Shown in pieces: positions 11,758-23,000 of a DNA stretch of 64,000 nt; position 1 is the first letter of the stretch, and each line of letters opens with the position of its first letter. The position numbers were made by a program, and so were the translations under genes. Below the pieces are notes generated by a model. The model had not been told where the DNA came from and searched no databases. It was given only the letters and a program-made list of their open reading frames with translations. Source of the stretch: Hyparrhenia diplandra (Eukaryota; Streptophyta; Magnoliopsida; Poales; Poaceae); contig JADLZK010009376.1 in the NCBI GenBank assembly GCA_015847255.1, forward strand, positions 169,562 to 233,561, read 5' to 3'.

Positions 11758-12354
11758 GGGCGTCCGCAAGTTCGGCGCAAATTGTCGGCTGAGATGGCAC
11801 AACACGAAAGAAAAAAAAAGAAAGAACTAAGACTGTCCTTTCGCAGATACTTGATTTCATCCTTTAAAAGGAATATACGTCGCACCATCGATATTTTTCT
11901 CTTTTATATCCAGGTTTACGCACTCATCCATACTTTATATCTTTCTCTATCCCTATTACCATTAGTGGGGTCCATTTATAATTTTATTTAAATATATCCA
12001 TGTGACATCTTGTTTTGAAGGATTTATTGATACGAATTTAATGGTGTAATCAAAATTTAATTTGGCTTTTTAGTTTACAAATTATAACATTTTTTTAAGT
12101 AGCTCAAATAGTAGGGCCCACCATTGGCACATCTCTCCATGCATGCACAGCATCTCTCCTCGCGTCTCCACTCTCGCACTCTCCACATGGTGGGCCCCAA
12201 TGCGAACGGTAGCGTTCCACCGTACGCGCGCGCTACTTCCAGTCTGAGGCGCTCGAACGCTTCCGTCCAGAGCCGGTTACAGTACCCGGTGCAGAGATTT
12301 TTACGTTAAAATCTGTACTCCAGTAGCTGTGTTGCGTAGCCGGTGCAGACAGCC
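11758..12354. mobile_element. Possible Tourist/Harbinger-like TIR element
   Basis: The left end GGGCGTCCGCAAGTTCGGC and the reverse complement of the right end (GGCTGTCTGCACCGGCTAC) are imperfect inverted repeats. They are bordered by TTA on the left and TAA on the right. No coding sequence is seen inside. It sits 0.5 kb upstream of the MATE start codon. The class is uncertain because the target duplication is not exact. Confidence 0.4.
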
Positions 12355-12658
12355 TAAGGAAAACTCGACAACCACGTAGTGCCAGGTAAGGTGCCAGATA
12401 TCTCTTCTTCTTCCCGCCTCCACATCACCTCCAATTCCACACGTACTTGGCCCTGAAACGTAATTACTAGCTGGACCCACTCGAATAAATCCTTTCTCTT
12501 TTCGCCGTTCCGAGCAGCAGCGTCGCACACGTGACAGTACAGTGCATTCAAGAGTTTTTCACTCACGGCTCAACGCTATGCTCACGGCTGAGTCAGAGTT
12601 CCACGCCATTTTTTCCCCACGAGCGCCTCAGGCAAAGAGACCGAGGCCGCGGGCACGA

Positions 12659-12663
12659 TATAA
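12659..12663 (+). promoter_or_regulatory. Probable TATA box of the MATE gene
   Basis: TATAA lies in the context cgaTATAAgc, about 190 bp upstream of the start codon at 12853. The distance allows a GC-rich 5' UTR of about 160 bp. Confidence 0.45.
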
Positions 12664-12852
12664 GCACCACCACCGCTCCACGCTTCTTGGTAGGTCGCCG
12701 ATCAGCAGGGAGCAGCAGCAGCGGGGAGGCGGAGGCTACTATTACTACCTGGTCAGCGCCGGCCGTTCGCCGCGAGCTCATCCGGCACCCCGCAGCCGCC
12801 GGCCGCCGACGCCTCTGGTCCGTCGTCGGACGGCAGCAACAGCAGCAGCAAC

Positions 12853-15800
12853 ATGTCTTCGGCGGCCCCGCTGCTCGGCGCCGAGGCCGGCGGTGGCGAG
12901 CCGTCGTCGTCGCCGCGCCTGCGGCCGCCGTCGTCGTGGGTGGACCGCGTGGTGGACACGGTGGAGGCGCGCGCGCAGCTGGTGTTCGCGGTGCCGATGG
13001 TGCTGACGAACATGGCCTTCTACGGCATCCCGCTGGTGTCGGTGATGTTCTCGGGCCACCTCGGCGACGTCCACCTCGCCGGCGCCACGCTCGGCAACTC
13101 CTGGGCCACCGTCACCGGCTACGCCTTCATGGTACGTACGCGCAGCCCATCTCATCATATCTCCTTCCCTCGAGCGCTCTCTTGCCATGCGTGCGTGCAC
13201 TAGTTTACTGCGAAGAAAAATCTCCGATCCATTCTCGATCGCCGAGCTGCCACTTCTCCAGGCGGCGGATCCGGATCACATACACGCACGCACCCGCCGC
13301 CGGATCCGGATCACATACACGCACGCACCCGCCGCCACATGCCGGTGGACCTGTTCTTCGCCAGCCTCTTTGCTCTTGCATATACGACCCTAGCAGACGA
13401 CACCAGGCTAGCACGCATCATAAGTTCACAAAGTGATTTTGCGTTCCGAGTTCCCTTGACCATCATGCTTCGTTTGATGTTGCTGGGATCGTCGTTTGGA
13501 CACGGTGATGGTTTGCAGCGGCATGAGCAGCTGGAACTGGAGTGATCAGGAGGCGCCAAAGCCCTGATCTATCCCTACTGGTAAAATCAATAACAAAGGG
13601 GCTACTACACCGTACCTACACTCGCCGCTCCTATGTTCAACGCCCGTGCTCCACGGGCAGTTGACATTTGTAGCGCATTTGTTTTTGCACCTACACTCCT
13701 CCTTACTTAAATAATAACCTCTGGAAGATCCCGGCCGGGCTCCGCTCAACTGTTGGTACTACTGTAGTAGCCGGCAATATTCAAAGAGACGTGACAATCT
13801 TGTCAAAAAAAAAAAAAAAGAAGGACGTGACAAGGACAAAATGAAGCGGTTCGGTTGAGAAATTCAAGGCAATTAAGCACGCAGGCAGGCGGAGCGTGCA
13901 CCATTGATTGTTTGATCTGCAAGTGCTATCCCAATCAATACATATTCCGATCCACGAATTAATACAAGCATGCCTGGCCAAGCGAAGCAAAGCTTGTCCA
14001 CTGCCTGCGCAGCTTTCGCTCTCAGCTCATCTCTGCCGCCGCTGCCGCGCGCGGATGAATTGAACCAACAACCAACCACCAACCAATAGTCGCGGGCCAG
14101 CGCTGTTCGCTCGCTCGCTGTGAAGTTGTCACTTGTCAGCCACGAAACGATAATCAACTCGAGGTTCGCGTGGCGTGCGACACCGCGGCACGGCACGTAC
14201 CGACGTACGTACTACGCACGCCGCCGCTTCGATCGGTCGCCGTCGGTTTTACTGTATTTCCGTGGTCGCCAGAACTCAGAGGCCGGTGACCGTCAGCCGC
14301 TTCATTCGGTGTTCGGTCCTTCCTCCTCCTCCTCTCCTTCCATGTGCCGTTTTCCTGGTGTTTTTTATTTTTTATGTACCTGTGCATGCATTATACGAGT
14401 ATAGGATAGGAGTATATGTGTGTGGCCGGAACGAAGGACGATGTTGTGTGTGTCGCCAAGGCACACGGTACGTTGATGGTTGGCCCGCGGCGCGGCGTTA
14501 CATGTCCCGACCGGCCTCCGCACGGGGAGGTGTTAGTCGCCGACCACCTTTAGGTGGGCGGCCCACCTAAAGGCCCGCTCCGGCGCCTCCCCGTCTTCCT
14601 CCTCCCGACGCTCGCCCCGCTGCCCCGCCCCGCCGCCCGGTGTCCTAGGGCTCGCCGAACTCCGGCGAAGCTAGGGCCGCGCGCCCTAGAGCGCGGCGGC
14701 GTCGCCTCCCTCCCCGCCTCTATTCTTCTCCCCGCCGAAACCCTAGCCGCTATGGACGCGCTGACCTCCGAGCTCCACCATGGGCGACCTCCCCTCCCCG
14801 CCTACCCATACCCAAATCGGATGAGTCCGGCCACAGCCCCGTCCTCGCTCACCGCCGACCACCGCCCGTGTCGGCGACCGGGGCTCATTCTACAACCGGG
14901 GGAGGGCTCGCCGACCCCTAACCGCGCCGGAACTCACTCGCCGTCGCGGCCTTCGTCTCGCCTCCGGCGTCGTCGTCGTGTCGTCCGGCTCCAAGCGCAT
15001 CAGGCACGTGCGGGCCGTGGCCCGCCCACCAAAGGGGTGGTCGCGCGAGTTAGGTCCCCGCCTCCGCGACGCGGCTTTGGCCCTAGCTGGGCCGCCAGAT
15101 GATGTGGCCTTTGCATCGGCGCACGTTCGTGTGCATGTATACGGCGCCGCAGGGCGTTGGCGGTTAGCTAGGGGCATGTTTGGATGGAGGGACTATAGAC
15201 TAGAGACTAAATAGGGACTAAAAATTAGTCCGTAGCCCCTCCCAAGAGTCTAGTAAAATTGAAACTAATTGTGACTAAAAATTAGTCCCTAGTCCTCATG
15301 TTTGGTTATTTAGGGACTAAATGAGACTAAAAATTAGTCTTAGTCTCTGGTAACCAAACACACCCTAAGCGTGCGTGTGGCAGCCCCGTTGCCCGTTGGA
15401 CTCGAACCGGATCAGATAGGAGGAGGGTCGAGCATGCATCGGCGCTCGGCGGCTGGTCAGATCAGAGTTAGAGAGACCAGAAACTGAGACTTGTTCTGCG
15501 AGTGTGGGGAAACAACGGAGGCCAGTGGCCAGGCCACATTCGAGCTGCGTTTCGAGACTTTGGGCTTCATGAATCGGTCAGGAGTCACCTACTTATCGCC
15601 TTGTTTCCTCTCTTTACGGTCGCTACTACTCATCTTAATTAAGTCTTGTTTGAAGCAGTTCTGTTTTCTTCGGTTGCATAAAGTAATTTTTCACTAGTGA
15701 AGTGAAGCTAAGTTTTTTTTGACCGAAGAAGTGAAGCTAAAGTTGTTTTCATAAAAAAGAAAAAGAAATCATTTAAGTACCGGAGAAGAATAATAATAGT

Positions 15801-18800
15801 GAGTTTTGCCTGAAACACTGGGCCATCAACTGGCCATTCATGATGAGTACCCCAGAAGCACGAAACACTGGACCATTTATCGCTTGCCAAAAAACGTGCA
15901 TGTCTGTTTGTGCCTACGTAGCAATGAAGAGCTGTCCACGGATCCTGACCCTGAAACCAAACGCAGTCAAATGCGCATGCTCTATTACTCACGATTTTTC
16001 AGACTTTTTGGTGATGCATGGCTTCGCACGTCATTCCTTTGCATACTATTTTTTTTTTCTTTGTAAACATCGCATTCCTTTGCATATTCTGATACGCTAT
16101 CTCCTTGGGAAACCATACACTGTTATACTATATATATATATACTCAAGGAGATAGCGTAGGAATGCAATGTTTACAAAGGAAAAAATAGTATGCAAAGCA
16201 ATGCGATGTTTACAAAGGAAAAAATAGTATCCAAAGGAATGCGAAGGAATGCGATGTTTACATTGTGATACGCTATCTCCTTTGGGAGTATAGTATGCAA
16301 AGGAATGCGATGTTTATAAAGGAAAAAATAGATAAATGGAGTAGAGGTTGAACTCTTCTATGCTGTTCGGCACGCTTGGCTCAATTCATAAGAATGTCAA
16401 TCAATCAATATACTATAGGAAAAAGTCTACATAACCCCCTCAACTATGTATGATGGAACACATAATCCCCTCAACTATAAAATCGGTTTTTTACGCCCCC
16501 TAAACTTTCAAAAACCGGTCAAATAACCCCCGAGGTGGTTTACATGAGTGGTTTTGCTGCACGTGGGCGCCGTTCGCTTATGTGGCGGTCCAACTTGGCA
16601 CAACCTCTCTCTCTACACATGTCTTCTCTCACTCACGGGTGGTCCCCACCTCTCATCATCCACCTCCGGCTCCATCGCGATTTATATCTTCCCCGTCCAT
16701 GTCCCTACCTCGATTATGTTTTTGAGATTTGCGAGGAAGAGGAGGGCAGAGGAGCACACTGTAATCTGCTGACGGACCATTGAGGTCGTGGCCCGGTAGC
16801 CACGCGACCTTGAGGCGTCAGCCGCCGGGCTCGCCCCACGTCGCCATGGAGTTGCTCGTCCGCGCGCAACCCATCGCGGCGCGCAACTCCGGCCGCCCGC
16901 AATGTCAGCCGCGCCTCCGTGACGGCAGCGGCCGCCAGCGAGCGGCGGAGGCCGGGATGCCGCGCGGCTCGGGTGGCACACGGGCACCGCCAGTTCCTGA
17001 CGGACGCAGGCGGTGCGCTGGCGGCGTGTGGCCGATGGGGTGCCGCTGCGGCTCGCGTGCAGCCTGGGTGCTAATGGACAACACAGAGAGGTTGGGTGGC
17101 GGAGGGATAGCGAGGGAGGCCGACCATGGATGGGTCGGTGAGATCAGTAGATGGCTGTAGGTGGAAGATGACATGTGGGGGACCACCTGTTGGTGAGAGA
17201 AGATATGGTACGAGAGAGGTTGTGCCAAGTTGGACCGCCACATAAGCGAAATCAAGAGCCACGTATACAAAACCACCCACCCAAACCACCCTGGGGGGTT
17301 ATTTAACCGATTTTGAAAGTTTAGGGGGCAGAAAAAACGGTTTTATAGTTGAGGGGATTATGTGTTCCACCATACATAGTTCCTTTTTCCATATACTATA
17401 GTACCACAACTATTATGAAAAAAAAAAAACTTAGGTTTATAATAGCACACCAGTTACTTAAATATTTTAGTTATTTTCAATCTAAGGTTAGTCTTGGTGG
17501 GGTGTCATAAGAGTTTCTTGAGCACTAAATAAGCTACCAACTTAGCAGATATGTTGGCATTAATTACACAATAAAGGCTGAAGAGAGAGAGGTCAGAGGA
17601 CCAAGGTTTTATGAGAGTAAAACGAGAGTTTCATGAAGATGAAATCAGTCCACACACGGTTTCCAACATACAAGAGACTTGGAAATTAGAACACGAAAAC
17701 CTCGCTATTGGATTATTTTGTTGGTACTCTCTTTAAATTATTATAGACTGCTTTTTTTTTTCGAAGTCATACTTCTAGCTTTTATCAAGTTTATTTAAAG
17801 AAATATGGAGTATAAACCAACATGTACGACATGAAACTAGTTTCACTAAACCCAACTAACTATGTTTTCACGAGTTCCATTTCGTGTTTGGAGTTTGAGA
17901 TCGTGCACAAAACGAGATGTTGCTTCTGAATCCTCACAGCAGTTGTTTGTGTTCCATGGAAAAATATGGTCTCTCATCATGAATGGCTGATGGCTATGTT
18001 TCCAGACCGGGCTGAGCGGCGCCCTGGAAACGCTGTGCGGTCAGGCGTACGGCGCGGGCTGTACCGGATGCTGGGCCTCTACCTGCAGTCGTCGCTCATC
18101 ATGTCGGCCGCCGCGTCCGCTGCCGTCTCGGCGCTGTGGTGGTTCACGGAGCCGGTGCTGCTGTTCCTGCGGCAGGAGCCCGAGGTGTCCCGCGCCGCCG
18201 CCGCGTTCGTCCAGGCGCAGATACCCGGCCTCTTCGCCTACGCCTTCGTGCAGTGCCTGCTCCGGTACCTGCAGACGCAGTCCCTCGTGCTCCCGCTCGT
18301 CGTCTGCTCCGTGGCCCCGTTCGCGCTCCACGTCGCGCTCACGCACCTCCTGGTCAACGTGCTCGGCCTGGGGCTCGCCGGGGCAGGCGCCGCCGTCTCG
18401 GTCACGTTCTGGCTCTCCTGCCTCATGCTGCTCGCCTACGTGTTCCGGTCCGGCGCCTTCAGCGAGACGTGGAAAGGCTTCTCTGCCGAGGCCTTCAAGT
18501 ACGTGCCGCCCACCGTGAAGCTCGCCACGCCGTCGGCCATCATGGTCTGGTGCGTACCTAGTGTCAGCAGACTCAGCAGCACTCAGTGTGTGTGGCTCGC
18601 TGTGTCTAGAACTCACGCTTCTCATTTTGACTGACTGCAGCTTGGAGTACTGGGCATTCGAGCTCCTGGTCCTGATCGCCGGATTGCTCCCCAATTCCAC
18701 AGTGAGCACGTCGCTGATCGCCATGTGGTATGTCCCTCTCTTTCGATACTGAAGCTTAATTCAGCTCTGGCTGCAACTGCAACCAGTGCTAATTTGTGTT

Positions 18801-19523
18801 CATCTTGAAACAAACTGACTTCTTGGTCGGCGGAATTGATGTGTGCAGCGTCAGCACGGAGGCGATCGCATACATGATCACGTTCGGGTTCAGCGCCGCC
18901 GTGAGGTGCGTTACCTCCTGCAGCCCTGTTTAATTTATTCGCAGTTGTTCAGATTATCGAGTGATTTGAGCTTCAGTTCTTGCTGTCACTCCGTCGTCCT
19001 TTACTATATATAATCTCTTGTCTTACGCTCGATCAGCACGCGGGTGTCGAACGAGATCGGCGCGGGGAACGTGGAGAAGGCCAAGCACGCGGTGAAGGTG
19101 ACGCTGAAGCTATCGGTGTTGCTGGCCGTCACCTTCGTGCTGCTGCTGGCGTTCGGCCACGGCCTGTGGGCGCGCCTCTTCAGCGGGAGCGCGGCGATCG
19201 TGTCGGCGTTCGGGGCCATCACGCCGCTCATGGTCATCTCCATCGTGCTGGACTCCGCGCAGGGCGTGCTGTCGGGCGTCGCCAGGGGCTGCGGCTGGCA
19301 GCACCTGGCGGCGGTCACCAACCTGGTGGCGTTCTACGTCGTCGGCATGCCGCTCGCCGTCCTGTTCGCCTTCAAGCTCGACCTCCGCACCAAAGGCCTC
19401 TGGGCGGGGCTCATCTGCGGCCTCGCGTGCCAGGCCTGCACGCTGGTGGTCATCACCATCCGCACCAAGTGGGCCAAGCTCGCCGAGGCTATGCAGCGGG
19501 AGAAGGCCAGCTACGTCGCGTAG
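12853..19523 (+). CDS. MATE (DETOXIFICATION) efflux transporter, five exons, one apparent 1-base frameshift
   Basis: Exons are 12853-13131, 18006-18549, 18641-18727, 18849-18905 and 19037-19523, all with GT-AG borders. Restoring one base gives a protein near 484 residues with about 12 predicted membrane segments, the normal MATE length. Family proteins sit in the plasma or vacuolar membrane and export metabolites or xenobiotics by cation antiport. Visible family motifs are the GALETLCGQAYG block at the start of exon 2, PSAIMVCLEYWAFE across exons 2-3, VSNEIGAGN early in exon 5 and GVARGCGWQ later in it. The start is the first ATG of a GC-rich exon and opens MSSAAPLLGAE. In exon 2 the frame before and after about 18052-18060 (GGCGCGGGCTG) differs by one missing base; without it the product would end shortly after exon 2 begins. 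Intron 1 (4.9 kb) is full of transposons. The substrate cannot be told from sequence. Confidence 0.93.
13267..13336 (+). repeat. 35 bp tandem duplication in MATE intron 1
   Basis: Two exact copies (13267-13301 and 13302-13336) of a unit starting GGATCCGGATCACATACACG and ending CCGCCGCC. It lies about 135 bp after the intron donor and has no coding meaning. Confidence 0.85.
13337..14531. other. MATE intron 1, first non-TE part
   Basis: No exon or gene is recognised. An A-run lies at about 13806-13819. The rest is ordinary intronic sequence without clear repeats. Confidence 0.5.
14532..15054. mobile_element. GC-rich element with about 35-40 bp inverted repeats in MATE intron 1
   Basis: The left arm TTAGTCGCCGACCACCTTTA (continuing to 14561) matches the reverse complement of 15021-15054 (CCTAACTCGCGCGACCACCC and on) with small gaps. 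The left arm is itself partly palindromic (AGGTGGGCGGCCCACCT). The GC-rich interior has an open frame across it but no recognisable domain. A small MULE-like or other TIR element is plausible. No clear target duplication was found. Confidence 0.4.
15171..15365. mobile_element. MITE in MATE intron 1
   Basis: The termini GGGGCATGTTTGG and CCAAACACACCC are inverted repeats. The interior is built of 'gggactaaaaattagtcc'-like palindromes, a composition known from abundant grass MITEs. Size 195 bp. The superfamily (hAT or Harbinger) is not decided by the flanks. Confidence 0.65.
16036..16330. repeat. Inverted and direct repeat cluster (hairpin-forming) in MATE intron 1
   Basis: The blocks 'gatacgctatctcc' / 'ggagatagcgta' and 'ggaatgcgatgtttacaaag' / 'ctttgtaaacatcgcattcc' recur in both orientations around an AT dinucleotide run at about 16127-16141. 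The whole region can fold into nested hairpins. It may be a rearranged MITE or several nested copies. Confidence 0.7.
16418..17390. mobile_element. Mutator-like (MULE) element with long TIRs, Pack-MULE-like, in MATE intron 1
   Basis: The arms at 16418 to about 16690 and about 17140-17390 are inverted repeats of roughly 250 bp, starting GGAAAAAGTCTACATAACCC on the left and ending TTCCTTTTTCC on the right. The flanks share ATATACTATA (16408-16417 and 17391-17400), consistent with a 9-10 bp MULE target duplication. Size 973 bp. The interior (about 16780-17150) is very GC-rich, as in Pack-MULEs that carry host gene fragments. The source of the fragment is not recognised, and there is no transposase. 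Confidence 0.8.
17401..18005. other. End of MATE intron 1
   Basis: AT-rich intron sequence ending in the tttccag acceptor of exon 2 at 18005. No other feature is seen. Confidence 0.5.
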
Positions 19524-19930
19524 CAAACGCACTCTACTACTACCAGATTTTTTTAGCATTGTAATACCAGTTACGAACGAATGACTACTGAGAAATTGTG
19601 CATTGAAAGCACGAGTTTTTGATCAAATCGTCGTTGAAATCCCCGTCACGTTGTGTTTACTTTCTTTCGTAGAGAGGCAGCACGATGATGGACTGCTTGA
19701 CTGACTGGTCACCGACGACGGGTACGAATGGTCGTCGCTCACAACTCTGAAGTTTGAATAGCCGAATCTGATTGATTGTCCGGTCGTTGGCCCGGCAGCC
19801 ACGCAGTATCTGTCGCTGAAGATGGATCATCATTCTAGCCACGACTGTCACTGAAGATGGATCATTCTAGCCACAAGTTTGTGGGACTGGAATTTTCGTT
19901 TTCTAGCGTACGACAAGTTTTGACACGCCT
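19524..19930. other. 3' region of the MATE gene
   Basis: Presumed 3' UTR and spacer. A short duplicated phrase 'ctgaagatggatcat' occurs at about 19817 and 19853. No gene is seen. Confidence 0.4.
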
Positions 19931-20010
19931 GTGTACGACCAGCAAGACCACAGAGGACTGGGATCATGTTGTGTACGACCAGCAAGACCACAGAGGACTG
20001 GGATCATGGT
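19931..20010 (+). repeat. 40 bp tandem duplication next to a LINE 3' end
   Basis: The unit starting GTGTACGACCAGCAAGACCA occurs at 19931 and again at 19971. The second copy ends just before the poly-T run at 20016 that marks the 3' end of the neighbouring minus-strand LINE. Confidence 0.85.
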
Positions 20011-20015
20011 TCATG

Positions 20016-23000
20016 TTTTTTTTTTAATAATGGAAACGAATACGGCTTCATCTATCAACAGATAGAATCGCAGGCCAATTATTACAACCGAAGTTTTGGA
20101 CACCAACCGCTGAAACCGAACAACCAGCCAGCCATAATTTGAAAGACACTAGGAACAAAGACAAGTTTAATCTAAACATAACCAATAAATCTTGAGGAAA
20201 GCCATCCCCTCGGAACCAAAAAAGTGCAACGCCGACGTTTCAACGCATTGTGCAAACCAGTATAAGCTGGTCACGCCGATCCTCACCTTTGGAGACTTAA
20301 CCAGCGAGCGAAGCCCGGTCGTTCCCCCTGAATAGCACCCGCAAGAAAGATTTTGGTCTACATTTATCAAAAACTACTTCATTCCTTGTTATCCAAATTG
20401 CCCGCAGTAAAAGTCGAAGCTAGATTAATAACAATGAATTTACTTTTTCGTTTGCAATCTTAGTCCATCGCACAAATAAGTCATTCATGTTTGTCGGTGG
20501 TGGTAGACCAAACATAAATGTACCGCTTCGCCACGTAAATTTTGCATAAACACAAAAAAAAAATAGGTGTTGAATTGATTACGGAATATGGCAAAAGAAC
20601 AGTTCTTGTCACCATTCCATCTACGTTTAACTAAATTATCTTTAGTTAAAATCACACCCTTTTTAAATACCATAGAAAAATTTTTATTTTCATTGCTACT
20701 TTAATACGCCAAATATCCTCGTGACACTTTCGAATACCATTATTAATTAACGCAAAGATACATGGATTTGACCGTAAAACATCCGGATGCATTTAAACCC
20801 CAAATAAAAGTATCTCTCTCCTCCATTAAAGTAATATCTTGTATCGACAAAGAACAATGCTTAAGCAGCCTAGATTACCCCGGTTAAATGTCTCCCTGAA
20901 TGAGACATTTAGCGCGGCCTGATTTAAGCACTTGGGCCACCGAATCTTGTTTTGATCGTACAATATTAAATAATGAAGGGAATTTGTCTTTTAAGGGTTT
21001 ATTGCCCAACCGGATATCAAAACCGTAACCTAGTTTGGGACCCATCTTTAATGTTAAAAACGACCGAAGTCCAAAAAGCAATCTTTCACATTCATTAATC
21101 CTTTCCAAAAGTGAGAGTCTCATTTGGTTTTTTAACACAACTTCCAATTGGTTTGCTTTTTAACATACTTATTTGATTTAATTAATTCTTGCCACATACC
21201 GTCTTCATTTAATAATTTGTATAACCACTTACTTAATGACATTTATTCCGAATATCCGATTTAGAATTCCTAGACCTCCTTGTTCTTTTGGTTGGCATAA
21301 AACCTCCCACTTTGCCAACCTATACTTTTTTATGTTGATCATTTTGCCGTAAGAAACGTGATCTAAAACAATCAATTTTTTCAAGCACCCCACGAGGAAG
21401 CTCAAAAAAGACATCATAAACATCGGTAAACTAGAAAGCACCAAGTTTATCAAGACCAGCCTACCTCCCTACCGACAAGAGTTTTCCTTTCCGGCTACTA
21501 AGCTTCTTTTCTATTCTTTCTTCAATTAACTTCCAGTCTTTGTTATTCAATTTCCTAACATTCATAGGGATTCCTGTGTAAAGGAATGGAAAAGATCCGT
21601 AAAACACATCCAAATAGTCTGCGAATAAAATTCTTCTGTTCTTTTGCTTTTCCAAAACAGAAAAGCTCACTCATTATGGAAGTTTATCTTCAAGCTCGAT
21701 AATTGTTCAAAGGTAGTTAATAAAAGTTTCATATTAACCGCCTTTTCAACATCGTGACTCATGAAGATAACCGTATCATCCGCGATCTTTGCGGGGATGG
21801 ATAAACCATCTTGAATAAGATTGGAGATTATTCCTTCCACCTGGTTAGATTGTTTGGCTCTAGCAATGAGTACTTGCCAAAGATATCGGCCACTATGTTA
21901 AATAGTATGGGTGACATGGGATCCCCCTTGCCTTAAACTTTTTTTTGTTTGGAAATAGGGACCTAATTGATCATTGATCTTTAGGTTCACATTTCCCTTC
22001 AAGAAAACATCTTACCCATTGGCACCATTTATCCAGAAAAACCTTTCATTCTCATCGTTTGTTGTAGGAAGTTCCAATTAACTTTGTCATATGCCTTCTC
22101 AAAATCAATTTTAAAAATGATTCCATCTTTCTTTTTTTGAATGGAGTTCATGTATTGTTTCGTGGAGAATTCTTTGCACCTTCCATAATATTTCTTCCCG
22201 GTAGAAAAGTTTTTTTGAGTTGGGTGATTATCTTCTATGCAATGGCCGATAACCTATTAGTTGCGACTTTAGTAAAGATTTTAAAAGATACATTCAGTAA
22301 ACAGATGGGTCTATAATCTTTGAATCACTTTTGCATCTTTTTTTCTTTGGAAGCAAAATAATGTTGCCAAAGTTTAGGCGATTCAAAGGGCAAATTTCCC
22401 TCATAAAAATTGCGGAAACGAGCCATCAAGTCATCTTTGATCAAATGCCAAAATGCCCGATAGAACTCGGGAGGGAAACCATCCGGGCCTGGGGCCTTAT
22501 TGTGCTCCATCCGAAAAATCGCAGCTCGATTTCCTCAAAAGAGAAAGGTTCCGTTAACAACTCATTTTCTAGTGGGGATACTTGTGGGATATCATCGGGT
22601 CCTTGTCTCATCCAAATTAAATTGGGAGACATCCGAAGGCCCAAACAAGTTTTTATAATAACTAGTGATATGCTCCTTTAATTGAGCATCACCGAAATTA
22701 TATTGTTACCATCCTCCAACCTGGAAAATACGAAGTTTTTACGGTGTTTACCATTAGCTATCGGATGAAAGTATTTTGTGTTCGAATCTCCTTCTATAAG
22801 GTGTTTTACTTTTTGCCCTTTGGTACCACTTTAATTCTTCCTCCCTCAACATTTCAGCTAGCCTCACACTAAGAACATGTTTTAGGTCCACTTCAGATTG
22901 ATCTAGCATAACATTCTCGGCTTTTTCTCGTCTAACTTCGTCTATCTTATTTAGCAGGGCTGTTTTTTCTTTCTTATACGCACCACTTGCATTTTTTTGC

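Noticed and set aside
12531..13436. 301-codon frame over the MATE promoter and exon 1
   Set aside because: It is a shadow frame. The MATE protein is read in the frame starting at 12853.
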